From ZCTH02-B3 sp036563895 (lineage in GTDB: Bacteria; Bacillota; Bacilli; Paenibacillales; Paenibacillaceae), in NCBI GenBank assembly GCA_036563895.1, contig DATCLN010000105.1:1-12320 (forward strand): DNA of 12,320 nucleotides, read 5' to 3'. The notes below the pieces were generated by a model that saw nothing but the letters and a program-made list of their open reading frames with translations, did no database searches and was not told where the DNA came from. Numbering within the stretch: position 1 is the stretch's first letter; each line of letters starts with the position of its first letter. This document shows positions 1 through 6,104 of this stretch, one piece after another. Made by a program: the position numbers and the translations under genes.

Positions 1-1
1 C

Positions 2-694
2 CAGATGATCGGGCGGTGGGGCAATTTCGTCAACCAGGAAGCCCACGGCGGCCCCGTGACGGAAGAGTATTTGAGGGAGACGCTCCATCTTCCCGGTTTC
101 ATCGTCGATCAGATGTACATAGACGGCCAGTATTACCATCCGACGTTCCTGTACGAGTCGGTGTGGAACCTGCTGGTTCTTCTGCTCCTGCTCGCCCTGC
201 GCCGCTGGAGCCCGCTGCGCGCCGGCGAGCTGTTCTGGACCTACCTGATGACCTATTCCCTGGGCCGTTTCTTCATCGAAGGCATGCGCACCGACAGCCT
301 GGCGTTCAGGGGGCCGGAGTGGCTCGCCGCGCTGATCGACGGCCTGTGGACGCCGATGCGGCTCATCCTGGGCGAGCCCGGCTATCTTGACCCGGCATAC
401 GGAAACATCCGCGTTTCGCAGCTGCTGGCCCTGGCGCTGGTGGTGGCGATGATCGTGACCATCGCGGTGCGCCGGATGACGCTTCCGAATGCGGCGCGCT
501 ATAGCGATCCGCTGGTGCCGGCGGGCGCCGCGGCGGGTTCGGACGATGCGGCTCCGTCCGGCGCGAAATCCGCCGAAGCTGGACCGGCGGATACGGCTTC
601 GGCCGGTGCGGCGGCGGACGGGCCGAAGGCGCACGAAGCGGACGGCGGGACGGCGCCGGGCGGCGGCAACGGCAAGGATGACAGCCGGACGTAA
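2..694 (+). CDS. lgt: Prolipoprotein diacylglyceryl transferase, C-terminal part (5' end outside window)
   Basis: Lgt is the membrane enzyme that moves diacylglyceryl from phosphatidylglycerol to the lipobox cysteine of prolipoproteins. Only the last 230 codons are present; the reading frame is open from base 2. Counting from the Met codon at 5, the family signature GRWGNFVNQEAHG lies at residues 3-15, YHPTFLYES at 44-52, and the conserved GRFFIEGMRTDS at 87-98. Hydrophobic segments at about 53-65, 77-92 and 138-156 are membrane helices. Two features are larger than in B. subtilis Lgt: a loop of about 35 residues (100-136) before the last helix, and a C-terminal tail (about 163-229) rich in Ala, Gly and Asp that must lie in the cytoplasm. 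The gene is followed after 28 bp by ppaX, matching the hprK-lgt-ppaX-yvoF order of Bacillales; hprK is expected just upstream. Identification is very secure. Confidence 0.97.
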   Translation, partial: QMIGRWGNFVNQEAHGGPVTEEYLRETLHLPGFIVDQMYIDGQYYHPTFLYESVWNLLVLLLLLALRRWSPLRAGELFWTYLMTYSLGRFFIEGMRTDSLAFRGPEWLAALIDGLWTPMRLILGEPGYLDPAYGNIRVSQLLALALVVAMIVTIAVRRMTLPNAARYSDPLVPAGAAAGSDDAAPSGAKSAEAGPADTASAGAAADGPKAHEADGGTAPGGGNGKDDSRT

Positions 695-722
695 ACGAAT
701 AAAGAACGACGGTGAAAGCGGC

Positions 723-1424
723 ATGCGGACGGTAATGAACGGGACCGAAGCGGCAAGCCGCCCGGGTTTGGTTTTTACGACGGTGTTGTTCGACCTTGAC
801 GGGACGATTCTGGATACCAACGAACTGATCATCCAATCGTTCATGCACGCTCTGCGGGGCGTGGTCCCGCCGGATTTCGGCAGGGAGCAGATCATCCCGG
901 CCATGGGGCAGCCCCTGGTGCACCAGATGCGCGCTTTTACGGGACGGGAAGAGGTGTCCGATCTGGTCCGCACCTACCGGGAATACAACATGGCCCACCA
1001 CGACCGAATGGTGAAGCTGTTCCCGGGCGTGGCGGAGACGCTGGACGTCCTGAAGCGGAGTGGCGTCCGGATCGGCGTCGTCACCTCCAAGATGCGGGAG
1101 ACATCCGAGCGTGCCCTGAAGCTGTTCGGCCTGATGGACAAGATTGACGTCCTCGTCCCCGTCGATGAAGTGACCCATCCGAAACCGCATCCCGAACCGG
1201 TGCAAAAAGCGATGCAGGCCCTTGGCGCCGAACCGGCCAGGACCCTGATGGTGGGGGACAGCCCGGTGGACATGGAGGCCGCCTTGCGCGCCGGAGCGGT
1301 GCCGGCGGGCGTCGCCTGGTCGCTGAAAGGGGAGGAGAAACTGCGGGAAGCCGGCGCCGTCCACCTGCTCGGACGGATGGAGGATCTGCCGGCGCTGTGC
1401 GGAATCGAGGTGGCGGACGCTTGA
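723..1424 (+). CDS. ppaX: HAD-family pyrophosphatase PpaX (HPr(Ser-P)-linked)
   Basis: PpaX hydrolyses the pyrophosphate released when HprK/P dephosphorylates HPr(Ser-P), and so helps tune carbon catabolite control. The 233-residue protein has the full HAD set: motif I DLDGT at 24-28 (nucleophile D24), motif II VVTSK at 119-123, motif III lysine in HPKPHP at 152-157, and motif IV VGDSPVD at 177-183. The segment DTNELIIQSF after motif I and TYREYN at 84-89 match PpaX/YvoE rather than a generic phosphoglycolate phosphatase. I chose ATG 723 because GGTGA at 711-715 is spaced 7 nt from it; an ATG at 735 is an alternative. The open frame reaches back to 489, but that part is an arginine-rich shadow of lgt. 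It sits in the lgt-ppaX-yvoF unit, and its stop codon overlaps the yvoF start. A different HAD phosphatase specificity cannot be ruled out without assay, but context supports PpaX. Confidence 0.93.
   Translation: MRTVMNGTEAASRPGLVFTTVLFDLDGTILDTNELIIQSFMHALRGVVPPDFGREQIIPAMGQPLVHQMRAFTGREEVSDLVRTYREYNMAHHDRMVKLFPGVAETLDVLKRSGVRIGVVTSKMRETSERALKLFGLMDKIDVLVPVDEVTHPKPHPEPVQKAMQALGAEPARTLMVGDSPVDMEAALRAGAVPAGVAWSLKGEEKLREAGAVHLLGRMEDLPALCGIEVADA
1408..1413 (+). promoter_or_regulatory. Ribosome binding site fixing the TTG start of yvoF
   Basis: AGGTGG inside the 3' end of ppaX lies 7 nt upstream of TTG 1421. The in-frame GTG at 1397 has no such site, so this element decides the start in favour of TTG. 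Confidence 0.7.
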
Positions 1425-1942
1425 GAAGGCTGGAACGCTATCCGGTCGAGGGGCCGAATTCCCTTTGGCAGATGTACAGGACGGTCCCGTGGTGGAAGGT
1501 CGTCCGGAACTTCATATTCATCCAGCTGGCCCGCTACTGCCCCAGCCTCGCGCTGAAGAACTGGATTTACCGGCGCATCCTGGGCATGAAGGTCGGCAGG
1601 CAGGTGTCGTTCGGCCTGATGGCGATGGTGGATGTTTTTTTCCCGGAAAAAATCACCGTGGGCGACAATTCCATCATCGGCTACAACGCCACCCTGCTGA
1701 CCCACGAGTATCTGATTCGCGAATACCGCCTCGGTGAGATCCGCATCGGTTCGGGTGTCATGATCGGCGCCAACGTCACCGTCCTGCCCGGGGTGACCAT
1801 CGGCGACGGCGCCGTCGTGGCAGCGGGCGCGGTGGTGCACCGGGACGTGCCGGCGGGCGCCCGCGTGGGAGGCAACCCGCTGCGCGACCTGGGCGGGCCG
1901 GAACCCGGGCGGGACGGCGGAGAAGAGACACGGGACGCGTGA
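1421..1942 (+). CDS. yvoF: Left-handed beta-helix (hexapeptide-repeat) acyltransferase, YvoF type
   Basis: This is a 173-residue member of the bacterial transferase hexapeptide / maltose-LacA acetyltransferase-like group; the acceptor of the YvoF subgroup is not established. The N-terminal block RRLERYPVEGPNSLW (2-16) and the helical region to about residue 60 are characteristic of YvoF. The beta-helix coils run from about 69 to 150, with repeats such as VGDNSI, IGSGVM, IGANVT, LPGVTIGDGAVVAAG. H95 in THEYL is the likely catalytic histidine, and GGNPLR (150-155) is the usual closing turn. The TTG start at 1421 gives an N-terminus like the B. subtilis protein and has AGGTGG 7 nt upstream; it overlaps the ppaX stop by 4 nt (TTGA), implying translational coupling. 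The last ~18 residues are polar and unconserved. It is the last gene of its operon, ending just before a terminator. Confidence 0.9.
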   Translation: MRRLERYPVEGPNSLWQMYRTVPWWKVVRNFIFIQLARYCPSLALKNWIYRRILGMKVGRQVSFGLMAMVDVFFPEKITVGDNSIIGYNATLLTHEYLIREYRLGEIRIGSGVMIGANVTVLPGVTIGDGAVVAAGAVVHRDVPAGARVGGNPLRDLGGPEPGRDGGEETRDA

Positions 1943-1944
1943 AG

Positions 1945-1980
1945 GAACGCCTTTGCCGGCAAGGCTTCTTTTTTTATTTT
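1945..1980 (+). terminator. Intrinsic terminator closing lgt-ppaX-yvoF
   Basis: GCCTT (1949-1953) pairs with AAGGC (1961-1965), with an inner G-C pair and CCGG loop possible; GAA (1945-1947) can extend the stem with TTC (1966-1968) around a bulged C. The stem is followed directly by TTTTTTTATTTT (1969-1980). It begins 3 bp after the yvoF stop. The U-tract is on the plus strand only, so it works in one direction. Confidence 0.88.
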
Positions 1981-1993
1981 GAAAGCGTTTGCC
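1979..1993 (+). promoter_or_regulatory. Candidate CcpA catabolite-responsive element (cre)
   Basis: TTGAAAGCGTTTGCC matches the published Bacillus cre consensus WTGNAANCGNWNNCW at every fixed position except the last base (C instead of A/T). It lies between the terminator and the hisZ promoters, with its 3' end 15 bp before the TTGACG -35 candidate. The consensus is degenerate, so a chance match is possible. Confidence 0.45.
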
Positions 1994-2008
1994 GGGCATG
2001 CTGGAGCC

Positions 2009-2037
2009 TTGACGGCGGGGGTCGGACATGGTAAAGT
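2009..2037 (+). promoter_or_regulatory. Candidate sigma-A promoter P1 for the his operon
   Basis: TTGACG (2009-2014, 5/6 to consensus) is followed by an exact 17-bp spacer and TAAAGT (2032-2037, 4/6). Transcription would start near 2044, giving a leader of about 110 nt before hisZ. It lies between a terminator and the first his gene, where a promoter is required. Confidence 0.5.
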
Positions 2038-2077
2038 GACAACGCGGGTTTCAGTATGGTAATATATTATCACTTTA
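2032..2077. repeat. 8-bp inverted repeat flanking the hisZ promoter, possible operator
   Basis: TAAAGTGA (2032-2039) and TCACTTTA (2070-2077) are perfect reverse complements separated by 30 bp. A second perfect palindrome, TAATATATTA (2060-2069), touches the right arm. The left arm covers the P1 -10 and the P2 -35, and the right arm covers the P2 start point, a layout suited to a repressor. The his operon of B. subtilis is controlled by the TrpR-like YerC/HisR; binding of such a protein here is only inference, and an 8-bp match over this distance could arise by chance. Confidence 0.35.
2036..2065 (+). promoter_or_regulatory. Candidate sigma-A promoter P2 for the his operon
   Basis: GTGACA (2036-2041, 5/6 to consensus) is followed by 18 bp and TAATAT (2060-2065, 4/6) inside the only strongly AT-rich patch of the region (about 2055-2093). 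A start near 2072 would give a leader of about 80 nt. It overlaps P1; which one is used cannot be decided by eye. Confidence 0.45.
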
Positions 2078-2099
2078 ATAAAATAAAGAATCACAGCCC

Positions 2100-2126
2100 G
2101 TTCCCCTGTGGACGGGAACAACAGGG
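2100..2126 (+). other. Two mutually exclusive small hairpins in the hisZ leader
   Basis: GTTCCC (2100-2105) can pair with GGGAAC (2114-2119), or CCCTGT (2104-2109) with ACAGGG (2121-2126); the two 6-bp stems share bases and cannot form together. No U-tract follows and no T-box sequence is present, so an attenuator is not demonstrated. Confidence 0.25.
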
Positions 2127-2152
2127 AATATCGGAAAACGGGAAGTGGCGGC

Positions 2153-3379
2153 ATGTCCAAACCGAAAGTGTTCGAAAAACCTGTCGGGGTCCGGGATTAC
2201 CTGCCCCATGCCGTCGCCAAGCTGCGCCGGATCGAGCTGAGCGCCCTCGACTGCATGCGCCGGTGGGGGTACGAACAGATCATCACGCCGACGCTGGAGT
2301 ATTACGACACGGTCGGGGCGGCCAGCACCACGTCGGACCGGAAGCTCTTCAAGCTGCTGGACCACCGCGGCACGACCATCGTGCTGCGCTCCGAAATGAC
2401 GGCGCCCATCGCCCGCGTCGTCGCTTCGCTGCTCCGGCAGGCGCCCCTGCCGCTCAGGCTGAGCTACCACGCCAACGTGTTCCGGGCCTTTGACGAAGGG
2501 GCCGGGCGGGACGCGGAATTTTTCCAGACGGGCGCCGAACTGGTCGGCGACGCCTCGGCGGAAGCGGACGCGGAAATTATCGCGCTGGCCGCGTCGTCGC
2601 TGCAGGCGGCCGGCGTGCCGTCTTTCAGCATCGCCTTCGGACACGTCGGGTTCCTGAACGGCCTGCTCGAGGAAAAGCTCCCGGGACGGCGGGACGAGCA
2701 GGATCTGCTCAAAGACTGTCTGCTGAAGCGGGATTTCGTCGGCTATCGCGACCGGCTGCGGGAGCTGGCGCTGGACGGGGATGACCGCCGGGCGCTGGAA
2801 GAAGTGCTGGACCTGCGCGGCGGCCGCGAAGTGTGCGACCGGGCGCTGGCGCTGGGCCGAAGCGGGGAGGTCCGCGCGGCGATCCGCCAGCTGGGCGAGA
2901 TCTGGGACGTGCTCGGCGCCTACGGCGTGCAGCACCTGGTGTCCGTCGACCTGACGATGATCGGCGATTTTTCGTATTATACCGGCATGATTTTTGAAGG
3001 GTACGCGTCGCAGCTTGGCTTTCCGGTCTGCAGCGGCGGGCGGTACGACAACCTGCTGGCGCAGTTCGGGCGGCCCGCGCCGGCCACCGGGTTCGCCCTC
3101 AAAACGACGCGCATCCTGGAAGTGGTCAACGGCCAGGCGGAGGAGCATCAGAGAGTGCTCATCCTGTACGCGTCGCGGTCGCTTGCCGAGGCGCTGGCCG
3201 AGGCGTCCAGGCTGCGGGAGGAGGGGCTGACCGTCGTCACCGCTTCGCTGCGCGGACAAGACGACTGGGAGGAAGCGGAGAAACTGGCCGCCTCCGGCGC
3301 GGAGGGGCCTTTCGAATTCCGGGGCCGGACGTTCGACCGGCTGATCCTGTTCGGAAAACGGGAGGAGGAGGCGCCGTGA
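2153..3379 (+). CDS. hisZ: ATP phosphoribosyltransferase regulatory subunit HisZ
   Basis: HisZ is a catalytically inactive paralogue of histidyl-tRNA synthetase that assembles with short-form HisG to make an active, histidine-sensitive ATP phosphoribosyltransferase. The 408-residue product begins MSKPKVFEKPVGVRDYLP and keeps the class II synthetase core: motif-2-like TTIVLRSEMTAPIARV, then NVFRAFDEG, the HisRS-like SYYTGMIFEGY and the GSGGRYDNLL-equivalent CSGGRYDNLLAQFG, and PATGFALK. A variable C-terminal region of about 80 residues follows. ATG 2153 is preceded by GGAAGTGG (2141-2148) and its N-terminus agrees with the family; a GTG at 2108 in the same frame would add 15 unconserved residues. 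It is the first gene of the his operon, and its stop overlaps the hisG start by 4 nt, fitting equal production of the two partner subunits. A true histidyl-tRNA synthetase is excluded by the gene pairing and the degenerate motifs. Confidence 0.95.
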   Translation: MSKPKVFEKPVGVRDYLPHAVAKLRRIELSALDCMRRWGYEQIITPTLEYYDTVGAASTTSDRKLFKLLDHRGTTIVLRSEMTAPIARVVASLLRQAPLPLRLSYHANVFRAFDEGAGRDAEFFQTGAELVGDASAEADAEIIALAASSLQAAGVPSFSIAFGHVGFLNGLLEEKLPGRRDEQDLLKDCLLKRDFVGYRDRLRELALDGDDRRALEEVLDLRGGREVCDRALALGRSGEVRAAIRQLGEIWDVLGAYGVQHLVSVDLTMIGDFSYYTGMIFEGYASQLGFPVCSGGRYDNLLAQFGRPAPATGFALKTTRILEVVNGQAEEHQRVLILYASRSLAEALAEASRLREEGLTVVTASLRGQDDWEEAEKLAASGAEGPFEFRGRTFDRLILFGKREEEAP

Positions 3380-4032
3380 GCGAAATGGACTGGCTGACGG
3401 TGGTCATGCCGAAAGGGCGGATCTACGGGGACGCCGTCCGTTTGTTTCGCCGCGCCGGCCTGCCGGTGCCGGAGGAGGACGACGAGTCCCGCAAGCTGAT
3501 CGTGCCCATCGCCGAAGCCTCCCTGCGGTTCATCCTCGCCAAGCCGGCGGATGTGCCGACCTATGTGGAATACGGCGTGGCGGATGTCGGCGTCGCCGGC
3601 AAGGACGTGCTCCTGGAGGAGAACCGGGACGTCTACGAGCTTCTGGATCTGGGCATCGCCCGCTGCCGCATGTGCGTCATCGGGCTGCCCGGCGGGAAGC
3701 TCCCCATATACCCGCGCGTCGCCACCAAATACCCGAACGTGGCCTCGCGGTATTTCCGCGAGCACGGCCAGCAGGTGGAAGTGATCAAGCTCAACGGATC
3801 GGTGGAGCTGGCTCCGCTTATCGGCCTGGCCGACCGCATCGTGGACCTGGTGGAAACGGGGAGGACGCTGCGGGAAAACGGGCTGGTGGAACTGGAGACG
3901 ATGTTCGAGATCACCAGCCGGCTGATCGCCAACCGCGTCAGCTACCGGACGAAATACGCGCAGATCCGGTCGCTGTGCGACCGCCTGGCGAAGGCGGCGG
4001 AGACGGCGGCCGCCGGAGGGGCGGCCGGCTGA
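3376..4032 (+). CDS. hisG: ATP phosphoribosyltransferase catalytic subunit, short form
   Basis: HisG condenses ATP with PRPP, the first and committed step of histidine synthesis. At 218 residues it is the short form without the C-terminal histidine-binding regulatory domain, and so needs HisZ. Visible landmarks are MPKGRIYGD at 11-19, SRKLIVP at 38-44, RFILAKPADVPTYVEYGVAD at 51-70, GVAGKDVLLEE at 72-82, ATKYPNVA at 116-123, and the PRPP-binding signature beginning ELAPLIGLADRIVD at 144 and ending TGRTL at 161-165. The start is GTG 3376, with overlapping AGGAGG sequences at 3363-3371 just upstream; ATG 3385 is spaced too far from them. The GTGA overlap with the hisZ stop implies coupling. The Ala/Gly-rich last 12 residues are unconserved. 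Confidence 0.97.
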   Translation: MSEMDWLTVVMPKGRIYGDAVRLFRRAGLPVPEEDDESRKLIVPIAEASLRFILAKPADVPTYVEYGVADVGVAGKDVLLEENRDVYELLDLGIARCRMCVIGLPGGKLPIYPRVATKYPNVASRYFREHGQQVEVIKLNGSVELAPLIGLADRIVDLVETGRTLRENGLVELETMFEITSRLIANRVSYRTKYAQIRSLCDRLAKAAETAAAGGAAG

Positions 4033-4084
4033 AAGCCGCGGGGCGCCCGGGGTGCGGGACGCGGAAAACCACGGTTTGAAGGGC

Positions 4085-4092
4085 AAAGGAGG
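4085..4092 (+). promoter_or_regulatory. Consensus ribosome binding site of hisD
   Basis: AAAGGAGG, 8 nt before ATG 4101, is a full match to the 16S anti-SD. It sits in the 68-bp hisG-hisD gap, the largest inside the hisZ-hisIE cluster, which otherwise shows GC-rich sequence with no promoter or terminator. Confidence 0.8.
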
Positions 4093-4100
4093 AACCATAG

Positions 4101-5384
4101 ATGTACATCGGCCCAGCGGACGGATTTCAGCTGCAGCGGACCAGCGAATACGGCACGCCGGAGCAACACGCCGTCGTCCGCGAAATCGTCGAGGCCGTCC
4201 GGCGGGAGGGAGACGCGGCGCTCCTCCGTTACACGGAACGCTACGACGGCGTCCGGCTGAAGCCGGAGGAGCTGCGGGTGACGCGGGCCGAGATCGAGGA
4301 AGCGTACGAAAAGGTCGATCCGGCGTTTCTGGAGGCGCTGAGGCAGGCGGCGCGAAACATCGCGTCGTTTCATGAAAGGCAGAAGCGCAATTCCTGGATC
4401 GACCTCAGGCCGGACGGCACGCTGGTCGGCATGACCATCCGGCCTCTCAGCCGGGTCGGGCTGTACGTGCCGGGCGGCACCGCGGCGTATCCGTCCTCCG
4501 TGCTGATGAACGTGATTCCGGCGCGGGTGGCGGGCGTGAAGGAGATCGTGATGGCGACGCCGCCGGCCACCGGCGGGCGCGCCGGCGTCGATCCGTATAT
4601 TCTGGTGGCGGCCGCGGAAGCGGGCGTCAGCGAGATCTACCGCATGGGCGGCGCCCAGGCGGTGGCGGCCCTGGCCTTCGGGACGGAGACGGTGTCCGCC
4701 GTCGACAAAATTTGCGGTCCCGGCAACATCTACGTCACGCTGGCCAAGCGCGCCGTGTACGGCGTGGTGGACATCGACAGCACCGCGGGGCCGAGCGAGA
4801 TCGTGGTGCTGGCCGACGACACCGCCGACGCGCGTTTCGTCGCGGCGGACATGCTGTCGCAGGCGGAGCACGACGAGATGGCGTCGGCGATCCTGGTCAC
4901 CACTTCGCGGCGGCTGGCGGACGAAACGGCGGAGGAGCTGAAGCGGCAGCTGGCGGCCTTGCCGCGGGAAAGCATCGCGCTTACGTCCCTGGAAAGCCGC
5001 GGCGCCATCCTGCTCGTGGACAGCCTGGAGAAAGGCGCGGAGGTGGTTAACCGCCTGGCGCCCGAGCATCTGGAGATCATGACACAGGAGCCAATGGAGA
5101 CCGCGGCCCTGATCGAGAACGCGGGAGCGATCTTTCTCGGCGCGTGGAGCACGGAGCCGGTGGGCGACTATTTCGCCGGTCCGAACCACATTTTGCCCAC
5201 GGGCGGAACCGCGAGGTTCTCCTCGCCGCTCAGCGTGGACGATTTTGTGAAGAAAACGAGCCTGATCCAATACAGCCGCGAGGCCTTGCGGCGGGACGCC
5301 GCGGCCATCGCGACGCTGGCCCGCCGGGAGGGCCTTGAAGCCCACGCGCGGGCCGTGGAAATTCGCATGGAAAGCGGGGATTGA
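4101..5384 (+). CDS. hisD: Histidinol dehydrogenase
   Basis: HisD is the zinc enzyme that oxidises L-histidinol to histidine in two NAD-dependent steps, the last of the pathway. The 427-residue protein is the usual length. Key residues are all present: the PGGTAAYPSSVLMNVIPA region (124-141), GGAQAVAALAFGT (183-195), CGPGN (205-209), zinc ligands Q254 and H257 in SQAEHD, the catalytic E322/H323 pair in PEHLEI, ligand D356 in GDYFAGPNH, and the C-terminal ligand H415. The ATG start has a perfect ribosome binding site 8 nt upstream. It follows hisG by 68 bp and ends 2 bp before the hisB GTG, well inside the operon. Nothing looks damaged. Confidence 0.98.
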   Translation: MYIGPADGFQLQRTSEYGTPEQHAVVREIVEAVRREGDAALLRYTERYDGVRLKPEELRVTRAEIEEAYEKVDPAFLEALRQAARNIASFHERQKRNSWIDLRPDGTLVGMTIRPLSRVGLYVPGGTAAYPSSVLMNVIPARVAGVKEIVMATPPATGGRAGVDPYILVAAAEAGVSEIYRMGGAQAVAALAFGTETVSAVDKICGPGNIYVTLAKRAVYGVVDIDSTAGPSEIVVLADDTADARFVAADMLSQAEHDEMASAILVTTSRRLADETAEELKRQLAALPRESIALTSLESRGAILLVDSLEKGAEVVNRLAPEHLEIMTQEPMETAALIENAGAIFLGAWSTEPVGDYFAGPNHILPTGGTARFSSPLSVDDFVKKTSLIQYSREALRRDAAAIATLARREGLEAHARAVEIRMESGD

Positions 5385-5386
5385 AC

Positions 5387-6100
5387 GTGACGAGCGGCAA
5401 TGGAACCGGACAGTCCGGTCCTGGACAGGAACGAAGAAAAGCCGCCTCTTCCGCGGGAGCCCGCAGCGCGTCCGGCCCGGCGGACCTGGCGGCGGCCGGG
5501 GTGAAGTTTCTCGGTGAGCGGCGCGCCGAAATCGTCCGCAAGACGAACGAGACCGACGTCCGGCTGACGTTCGGCCTGGACGGCACCGGCGACGTGGCCG
5601 TCGACACCGGGGTGCCGTTTCTCGGCCACATGCTGGAGCTGTTCGCGCGGCACGGGCATTTCGATTTGCGCGTCAAGGCCCGCGGCGACGTGGAAGTCGA
5701 CGACCACCACACGACGGAGGACATCGGCATCTGCCTCGGCCAGGCGATTCGCGCCGCCCTGGGAGACAAGGCCGGCATCCGGCGGTACGGGAACGCCTTC
5801 GTGCCGATGGACGAGGCGCTCGCCCAGGTGGTCATTGACGTGAGCAACCGGCCCCACCTGGAGATGCGCGCCGATTTGCCGGCCGGAAAAGTGGGTTCGT
5901 TCGACGTGGAGCTGGTGCGCGAATTCCTGTGGAAGCTGGCGCTGGAGGCGCGCATCACGCTGCACGTCATCGTCCATTACGGCAGCAACGCGCACCACAT
6001 GATCGAGGCGGTGTTCAAGGCCCTCGGCCGGGCGCTGGACGAGGCGACGTCCCTTGACCCGCGCGTCAAGGGCGTTCCGTCCACGAAGGGAGTGCTCTGA
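5387..6100 (+). CDS. hisB: Imidazoleglycerol-phosphate dehydratase, monofunctional, with N-terminal extension
   Basis: HisB dehydrates imidazole-glycerol phosphate to imidazole-acetol phosphate in a manganese-dependent 24-mer. The core begins near residue 45 with RRAEIVRKTNETDV and has the metal-binding DDHHTTEDIG (105-114) and HHMIEA (203-208) motifs, SNRPHLEMRADLP (153-165) and the C-terminal DPRVKGVPSTKG. There is no fused histidinol-phosphatase domain, unlike enterobacterial HisB. At 237 residues it is about 40 longer than most: residues 2-43 are a Ser/Gly/Ala-rich segment without family similarity. I chose GTG 5387, with GGGGA (5376-5380) 6 nt upstream; TTG 5381 overlaps the hisD stop but has no usable ribosome site. 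A GTG at 5501 would nearly remove the extension but has no good ribosome site either, so the extension is probable rather than certain. Confidence 0.95.
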   Translation: MTSGNGTGQSGPGQERRKAASSAGARSASGPADLAAAGVKFLGERRAEIVRKTNETDVRLTFGLDGTGDVAVDTGVPFLGHMLELFARHGHFDLRVKARGDVEVDDHHTTEDIGICLGQAIRAALGDKAGIRRYGNAFVPMDEALAQVVIDVSNRPHLEMRADLPAGKVGSFDVELVREFLWKLALEARITLHVIVHYGSNAHHMIEAVFKALGRALDEATSLDPRVKGVPSTKGVL

Positions 6101-6104
6101 CCGG

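Noticed and set aside
489..722. Upstream extension of ppaX
   Set aside because: It is an Arg-rich out-of-frame reading of the lgt tail; ATG 723 has a ribosome site and fits the PpaX N-terminus.
1397..1420. GTG 1397 as the yvoF start
   Set aside because: The AGGTGG ribosome site lies downstream of this codon and serves TTG 1421, which also gives the family N-terminus.
2108..2152. GTG 2108 as the hisZ start
   Set aside because: It falls in the leader hairpins, has no ribosome site and adds unconserved residues; ATG 2153 fits the family.
2043..2152. T-box riboswitch for histidine
   Set aside because: No AGGGTGG-type T-box sequence, specifier loop or terminator/antiterminator pair; the leader is too short.
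3942..5345. Antisense open frame of 467 codons opposite hisD
   Set aside because: Same GC-bias shadow; His/Arg-rich translation, while hisD on the plus strand is intact with all catalytic residues.
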